Assembly (NCBI GenBank): GCA_027575805.1
Contig: JANBPU010000241.1
Span: 1 to 24,164, forward strand
Direction: 5' to 3'
From: Mycoemilia scoparia
Taxonomy: Eukaryota; Kickxellomycota; Kickxellomycetes; Kickxellales; Kickxellaceae
DNA length: 24,164 nucleotides
Positions 19,001 through 24,164 of the stretch are shown piece after piece; position 1 is the first letter of the stretch, and each line of letters starts with the position of its first letter. The notes beneath the pieces are model-generated. The model did no database searches. It had not been told where the DNA came from and saw only the letters and a program-made list of their open reading frames with translations. The position numbers and the translations under genes are program-made.

Positions 19001-19507
19001 TCTAGTAAATGTCTGTTAATTGAAACATTACATTCGTAATAATAAGTAAAAATAAAATAGTGATAATAGCAATTCATGAGGCAGAGTTTACAATAAGACC
19101 ATCGTGTTGCTAATGTTTACCTTAATTTTTCTTTAATTGAAAAGTTTTAAAACCTTTATGTATTAAGAAAAGCAGCAACGTTTGTCTCGCGTTCTTTTTT
19201 GGGTTTTATTATACAATGTGTTTGATGCGTTTTCAAAATTAAAAGTGGTGATTAAGAAGTAAGTTTAAGCCAATCAGAATTCCTTATTTAGAAAGTTATA
19301 ATTGGAGAATCTGAGATTGAGATAAGGGTAACTGCTATATGTACTCACATACCCATAACCTATTTATTTATTTATAAAATTTATGAGCAGTTTGGCAGTT
19401 GCTTTGCTCCCTGTGCTTGATTTTTTATTGTTAATTAAATTAGTTGATTTGATTATTCAGTTGTTAGGTTGAATATATTTGATTTCATATGTATGGTAAC
19501 TCAAAAA

Positions 19508-19984
19508 GTTGATTTTGACAGGCCAGGGTGATTCAGGATGAACATGGCCTGACAGGAAGTTGTAAAAAAGTTTACAAGAGGATTTAGTATCATCAGAAAT
19601 GGTTCTGAATAAAAAGGGATCATTTTAAATGGATAAGAATGATTCAGATCAAAAAGGAATGATTCTGAATGGGAAGGAATGGTTCAGAATGGAAAAGGAT
19701 GAAAGTGAATGAATAAAATAGTATTTACTTTATTTTACTTTAATTATTTACCCATAAGTAAGTTTATACATATTTATTAGTAGTATAACTAAATAGTTTT
19801 ATAAGAATAAAACAACAAATTTTTACCATATTTATATATTTCAATAAGAGTGATTCATTCAAGATGGGAGGGATTAGGAAATAGTGCTAAAGAATCACTA
19901 GGGATAATTTATATAAAGATATGAATAATTTGTACTCTGTTAAATCCTTTCAACCACAACTTTATTTAAATAAATAGCAGTATG
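19508..19984 (+). repeat. Diverged dispersed repeat, copy 1
   Basis: The start (GACAGGCCAGGGTG) and the end (AAATCCTTTCAACCACAACT) match, in the same order and orientation, the sequence at 23402-23706. The interior is rich in GATTC and GGAATG motifs in both. This copy is about 170 bp longer, so insertions or deletions separate them. It has no coding capacity. The two copies flank the helicase and transposase relics. Confidence 0.6.
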
Positions 19985-20100
19985 ATTATATAAAGGTAAG
20001 TGAGAGTATCATTTCTCAAAACTATTCTGAAAATGTTAATAAAAGAAAATAATAATAAAAATAAATGAGCCACTATGATTCAGAGTGATTCTATATCATT

Positions 20101-20118
20101 CTGATCTGTCCAGATCAG
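20101..20118. repeat. Perfect 8-bp stem hairpin
   Basis: CTGATCTG, a two-base loop, then CAGATCAG. It lies about 75 bp downstream of the end of the helicase relic on the minus strand. That would suit the hairpin near a Helitron 3' end, but no convincing CTRR terminus follows it. Confidence 0.6.
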
Positions 20119-20193
20119 TCATCACTTATTAAGAGAAAAGGGGAAAAGATCAATTGAATTTTGTCCAGAACTATTCAGGATGATTCTGAACTA

Positions 20194-21770
20194 TTATATG
20201 TGGGTGTGAATGATCATGGCCCAACAGATTAAAAAAATTAATAATAGATTGAAGATATCCTGAAAAACTATATTGCTGGTGTATATCCCTTTTTTATTGG
20301 GAATGAATCCATCCTTCACAACAATCTTGATGTTGTTTAGAGACTGAACTCTTGATAGGGCAATGTATAATTGACCATGGCTGAACATAGGTTGAGGAAG
20401 ATATACCCTGAGAAATGGGATGGTTTGGCCCTGTGACTTGATTGTCATGGCAAAGGTAAGTTTGATTAGAAACTAAAATCTTTTTTAAGGTAAAAGGAAG
20501 GCCAGAATTATTGGAGTGGAGTACGATTTTTGGGATCAATATGTTTGACCTGATATTTGACCCAGTAACAATTTCAGCCTGGATTACCTACTATCCAAAA
20601 TGCTTTACAATTAGTCTTGTTCTACTATAGAGGCCTATCATGGTGTGGAAATTCCTGAGGAGCTTGATTAGAACTCCTACCTTGAGCTTGAGTGTATGCA
20701 GTAATATTCCATTTGGTACAAGAGTGTTGAGAAACTCTTCTGGGAACAAACCTTCTCAACCCTGCAACTGAGCATCACCACCTTCCTGTTCAACCACAGA
20801 ATCAGTTGAATGATATGTTCTTTCCTTGCCTGGGAGTTTGTTGATCATAAGTGAATTTATCTTGTTGACTGTAGAATTTCTTGTAGTAAGTATTGCTTGT
20901 TCAGTGATATAACTTGAATTACTGTAGTACACATTGAATTGAGGATAGGTAGAGTCAATTAGAGTGGCCAAATCATTTGTCAGAAGGAGCATCTGAGGGG
21001 GGACTTGGATTGCAGATGGTATTGCTGGATAATCTTGGAATATGGGAACCTGCCCCTCACCAATCCTGAGAAGATAGTTGGTAAACTTGAAGAGATATTG
21101 ATTTGCTTCTCCATTACTTGATCCTCTCAGTCTCATATTGATTGTTAACCTCATAATCTTAACATATTCCCATAGATATGACTTTTTAAGCTCTCTCCAA
21201 CAATTTGAGCTAGAGTTCCTCTGATAACAACCAGAAGTATTTATCTGAAATCACTACCCAGCATAACCAATTTCCCACCAATTGGCAAATCCATATCTGT
21301 CAGATCATGCATCAATTGATCAAAGGCTTCAAATGCATAGTGACTCATCATCAGTGCCTCATCCTAGATTATAAGGCTTGCTCTCCTAAGCAACTCTGCC
21401 CTATTGGATTGCTTGCTGACTCTACAGTTTGAGTCCTCATCAAGGTCAAGTGGAATTCTAAACCATGAGTGAGTTGTTCTACTACCTGAAAGAATGAGTG
21501 CAGCAATTCCAGAAGTAGTGATGGCAATGGTAATTTTATTTTGGGAATAGAACTTTGCCAAAATCATGTTGTATAGAAAGGACTTCCCTGTTCCTCCTGG
21601 ACCATCGACAAAGATCAGCTTCTCTTGATATATTTCTGGACCTGTGACAACATCAAAAATTGCTCTTTGGTCAGCATTAAGGCTTGTCTCTTTATCCAGA
21701 GTTTCTTGGATGGTCTGCTAGTTGTACTCAAGTTCCTCAGTTATGAGATTGTTTGTTTAGCTTTCATGTT
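20194..21770 (-). pseudogene. Decayed Helitron-type PIF1-like helicase
   Basis: The C-terminal helicase part of a Helitron rolling-circle transposon protein. Reading 5' to 3' on the minus strand: LNADQRAIFDVV, Walker A GGTGKS just before FLYNMILAKF, SGIAALILSG, DEALM, GSDFR-stop-ILLVV, LPGKERTYHSTDS, PEEFLNTLVPNG, AMTIKSQGQT and FSHGQLYIALSRVQSL. These are the ordered PIF1/Helitron motifs. It is broken by stops at 21718-21720, 21364-21366, 21241-21243, 20756-20758 and a double TAG at 20588-20593, and by shifts near 21155 and 20460. At several of these, family members have Trp or Gln, so the stops are simple C-to-T or G-to-A changes. No Rep nuclease domain was found upstream, so the element is truncated. 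It cannot make a working protein. Confidence 0.88.
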
Positions 21771-22237
21771 CCAATAGATAAATTTATTAATTTTCATTAA
21801 GCCATTGCATAGAGCCATTTCATTGCATAAATGGCTCACCCTTATTTTTTTTAGTATAGATGGTAGATATTGAACAAAAATAAAAATGTCTACTCACTTT
21901 GTTGGACTGTGTACAACCTAGTACTCCCCAGGGCATGTAATATACCATAACACTATGAAAGTTCCAAAAATATACTATCTGCTAAGCTTGAAATAATGGT
22001 CATACCTAAGCCACATAGGGAAACCTCATATATTGACCATTTTTTGAAAATAATCACAAATATAGACCTTTTTTCAAAATAATCTATAAATAAACCCTCT
22101 CCCTATAATAACCCCAAAAATAGACCTTATTCCCATAATAAGCTATAGTTTAGATCATTTAGTAAGTATAATAATATAAATATACATTTAATCAATAACC
22201 ATCTTATTACTATTTAAAAATGATAGAAAATTTAACA
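21771..22237. repeat. AT-rich spacer with a degenerate tandem repeat
   Basis: About four units of roughly 30 bp lie at 22027-22146, each with a core like AATATAGACC followed by a pyrimidine/T-rich run and ATAATC or ATAATAAGC. The units differ considerably. The rest of the stretch is AT-rich with no gene. Confidence 0.45.
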
Positions 22238-22745
22238 GATTTGGCTGTTATAAAAGGACATACATTTAATAGTATGTCTAAAGTAAAGTAGTAGTTTGTG
22301 GACTATGCACTAAAGAATAGATGTGCATATAAAGTCAAAAATAGTAGTAAGTCTCATTATTAGATAAAGTGCCCAACTAAAACTAAGGATTTTTGCAACT
22401 TTCATTTTTATGTCTGACAGAGTAAACATGGCAATGTACATGTTATTTCTGCATATTTAAAATACAATATATTCTGTAGTGTGGCAGTAGTAATTCAATA
22501 CCAAAAATTGAAAGCTTTGTAAAAACAAAATTATGTAATAATGCTAAGGCTACTTTAAGTACTATTGTTAATAAAGCTTTTAGACTAGGGCTAAAAATTA
22601 ACTATAAGAAAGTACTCTATGCTTTAAATAAAGCTAAATCAGATAACAAAATTAATAGTGTAGAGTCATTCTAACTCTTGGATGATTTTGGAGCAACTTT
22701 AGTATAGGGGCCTATAATTACCTTATAGAGACTATTGTCTTAGAA
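22238..22745 (+). pseudogene. Decayed Mutator-like (MULE) transposase fragment
   Basis: Frame-by-frame reading gives a relic of the N-terminal part of a MULE-type transposase. It shows VIKGHTFNSMSKVK, then two TAG codons, FVDYALKNRCAYKVKNSSKS (the DNA-binding FLYWCH/FAR1-like start), IKCPTKTKDFCNFHFYV, and after a frame change near 22500 CNNAKATLSTIVNKAFRLGL and VLYALNKAKSDNKINS. Stops interrupt it at 22289-22294, after SKSHY, after FHFYV, and before LLDDFGATL. The catalytic DDE part is absent. Identification rests on the pattern of spaced motifs, so the family call is less certain than for the helicase. Confidence 0.55.
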
Positions 22746-23401
22746 TTAATAATATATAAGAATATAATAGTTTTGCCTCTGTCCTCACAACACCTCTGGT
22801 GTTGCTTTTAGGTCTGCAGCAGGCCATTCCCCCTTTACAGGGGGAACCCCCAGGCCCTTGCCATTTAATATGTTATATATATATTATAGCTGATAATAAT
22901 AAATGATAAATAGTATTTATTTGTTTAATCAAACTTAAAATATCTCAAAGTATCTAAAAAAGCTTCTTAAAGATCTCTATCATTTTGATGTCTTTATACA
23001 AATTTAGCCAAATGCTCTCCAACAAACTGGCTAACTCTTTGTTAAGGGGCAATTCCACATCTAATACTAGCCCAGGTTCCTTCAATAATATTAGTATTTA
23101 TTCTAGTAACTAGGTCCTTGAAATTTTTAGAATAGTTGACTATAAAATGCTAGACATCAAGTTCTTTTTCTATTCCATCATATGCTTCTACATATCAGTA
23201 TAGATGTTGGGATTTCACAAAGGATCTCCAGAATGAGAAGGGGTTCTGTAAGAATAGCATCTATTTATTTGAAAATAATAATAAAAGTAAAATCCATAGA
23301 AATAATAAACTAGGTAAAACAATATTTGGAAATACCTATAAGGTACTTATGGGTTATTAAATATATACAGTAGTTTTCAAAACTGTTTGAATATTTTTGA
23401 T
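22746..23401. other. AT-rich region without genes
   Basis: Apart from the GC-rich double hairpin at 22788-22851, nothing recognisable is seen. No open frame of useful length occurs on either strand. Confidence 0.45.
22788..22851. repeat. GC-rich double hairpin island
   Basis: Two perfect hairpins lie close together: CAACACC-tct-GGTGTTG (22788-22804), and TTCCCCC, a six-base loop, then GGGGGAA (22827-22846). A further CCCCC follows at once, so the second stem could form in two registers. The block is strikingly GC-rich against its AT-rich surroundings, which suggests an inserted element or a terminator-like structure. Confidence 0.7.
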
Positions 23402-23706
23402 GTTAGTATTGACAGACCAGGGTTGTTTGGAATAAACCTCAACTGACTGGAAAAGTTGTTTCTGAAAAACTTTTGTTCAGAACAGGAAAGGATGGGAAAA
23501 GCACAAGAGTTTAAGAGAAGCAGAATAAAGAGAATCATTCAGAATGATTCTGAACAGAAATGAATATCTAGTAAAAGTATATCAATTAAGTATCATCCAG
23601 GTTAATAATGGATAGGACAGAATAATTCAAAATAAATAATAACTAATAATTTATAGTTCTTCAAATCCTTTCAACCATAACTTTATTTTTAAATAAATAA
23701 AAGTAT
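23402..23706 (+). repeat. Diverged dispersed repeat, copy 2
   Basis: Direct-orientation counterpart of 19508-19984. It starts GACAGACCAGGGTTG and ends AAATCCTTTCAACCATAACT followed by TTATTT and an AAATAAATA run. It contains the 17-bp palindrome TTCAGAATGATTCTGAA at 23538-23554. It may be a solo copy of a dispersed family or one of a pair that bounded a composite element. Confidence 0.6.
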
Positions 23707-23707
23707 A

Positions 23708-23765
23708 GGTAATTATTTTTAAAGGGTGACCATTTACTAATAAAATGTAATTGGTCACCCTGTGC
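23708..23765 (+). mobile_element. MITE copy 10, fragment
   Basis: The left arm GGTAATTATTTTTAAAGGGT resembles the MITE terminus and is followed by the inner inverted repeat GTGACCATTTACTAATAAAA as in copies 2 and 4. The right half is missing. It abuts repeat copy 2. Confidence 0.6.
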
Positions 23766-24164
23766 GATCAAAATTAGTAGGTGATCAAACACAAGGGGAA
23801 AAGGGGTAGATCACACAAAAAATATAGGGTGATCACACACCTTAAAAAATAAGGGTGGATCATGCCCACTTTTTCTTTGATTGATTATTCTCTAAAAAAT
23901 AAAAAGAGAGGCACTAAAAAAGGGGCTTTTAGTTTATACACTAGCATACAAAAGTGTAACAATGTTTTGCAAAATGACTTTACTGACATATTTCTAGGTC
24001 ATCTGACAAGATATGAACAAGCCATTATAATATGTTAAAGAAGTAATGTAGGTCTTCATATGCATAAACTTTAAGCTGATTTAATTGGCTAATTACTTAA
24101 TTATATATTTTTGAAAATTTATTAGGTATAACAATGTTTTGGAGATTTTTTGTCTTTAATAAAA
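23766..24164. other. AT-rich end of window with GATCACACA-like repeats
   Basis: A motif like GTGATCACACA or GGTGATCAAACAC recurs three to four times between about 23775 and 23875 with A/G-rich spacers. No gene is seen to the end of the window. Confidence 0.4.

Larger units (their letters stand above)
19001..20193. other. AT-rich flank: PABPN1 promoter then repeat-derived DNA
   Basis: From about 19,000 the composition becomes strongly AT-rich and no gene is seen. 19001-19500 should hold the PABPN1 promoter. Beyond that, motifs such as GATTCTGAA, GATTCAG and GGAATGG recur many times, marking old repetitive DNA. A perfect 8-bp stem hairpin, CTGATCTG-tc-CAGATCAG, lies at 20101-20118. Confidence 0.5.

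Noticed and set aside
20194..22745. Reading TAG/TAA as sense codons in the relics (altered genetic code)
   Set aside because: The intact genes in the window use TAA, TAG and TGA as ordinary stops, and the relics also contain frame shifts.
19508..23706. LTR retrotransposon bounded by the two direct repeats
   Set aside because: No TG...CA ends, no primer site and no reverse transcriptase, integrase or Gag between them; the contents are a Helitron-type helicase and a MULE-like relic.
1..24164. CRISPR arrays, bacterial operons, tRNA or rRNA genes
   Set aside because: No regular repeat-spacer structure, Shine-Dalgarno-led gene strings or recognisable RNA genes were seen; the genes are intron-bearing and eukaryotic.

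Overview
The window looks like nuclear DNA of a fungus, probably an early-diverging (non-Dikarya) lineage. The genes are interrupted by many short GT-AG introns, mostly 75-120 nt with gtaagt-like donors. The products are eukaryotic housekeeping proteins, and the cytochrome b5-like protein carries a fungal-type N-terminal signature. An MCM9 gene is present, which most Dikarya lack. The lineage is inferred from protein character only; no rRNA or other marker is in the window.

Layout: 1-19,000 is gene-rich with moderate base composition. In order: a small putative mitochondrial precursor (-, 865-1161); COQ2 (+, 2342-3941, 5 exons); a cytochrome b5-like protein (-, 4572-5155, 3 exons); the ribosome-biogenesis AAA ATPase RIX7/NVL (+, 5714-8415); an unresolved minus-strand exon (8418-8682); a truncated globin with a long N-terminal extension (+, 9142-10085); MCM9 (-, 11071-14327, 12 exons); mitochondrial ribosomal protein uL3m (-, 15189-16563, 4 exons); a UPF0538/C2orf76 homologue (+, 16987-17724, 5 exons); and the nuclear poly(A)-binding protein PABPN1/Pab2 (-, 17939-19000, 5 exons). 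Exon boundaries were worked out by hand from splice signals, reading phase and family similarity.

At least ten copies of one MITE family (about 95-118 bp) sit between the genes and inside two introns. Their terminal inverted repeats contain TTTTTGAAGGG, and five copies have perfect 4-bp target duplications. From about 19,000 to the end the DNA is AT-rich and repeat-laden. It holds a decayed Helitron/PIF1-type helicase (-, 20194-21770), a decayed Mutator-like transposase fragment (+, 22238-22745), a pair of diverged direct repeats flanking both, GATTC-rich sequence and a GC-rich double hairpin. Most in-frame stops in the two relics can be explained by C-to-T changes at CpA, which resembles RIP-type decay.

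The genes do not form a pathway. COQ2 (ubiquinone), uL3m and the 865-1161 protein are mitochondrial. RIX7 and PABPN1 act in nuclear RNA and ribosome metabolism, and MCM9 acts in DNA recombination/repair. Two divergent pairs (cytochrome b5-like/RIX7 and uL3m/UPF0538) share short intergenic regions that probably act as bidirectional promoters.
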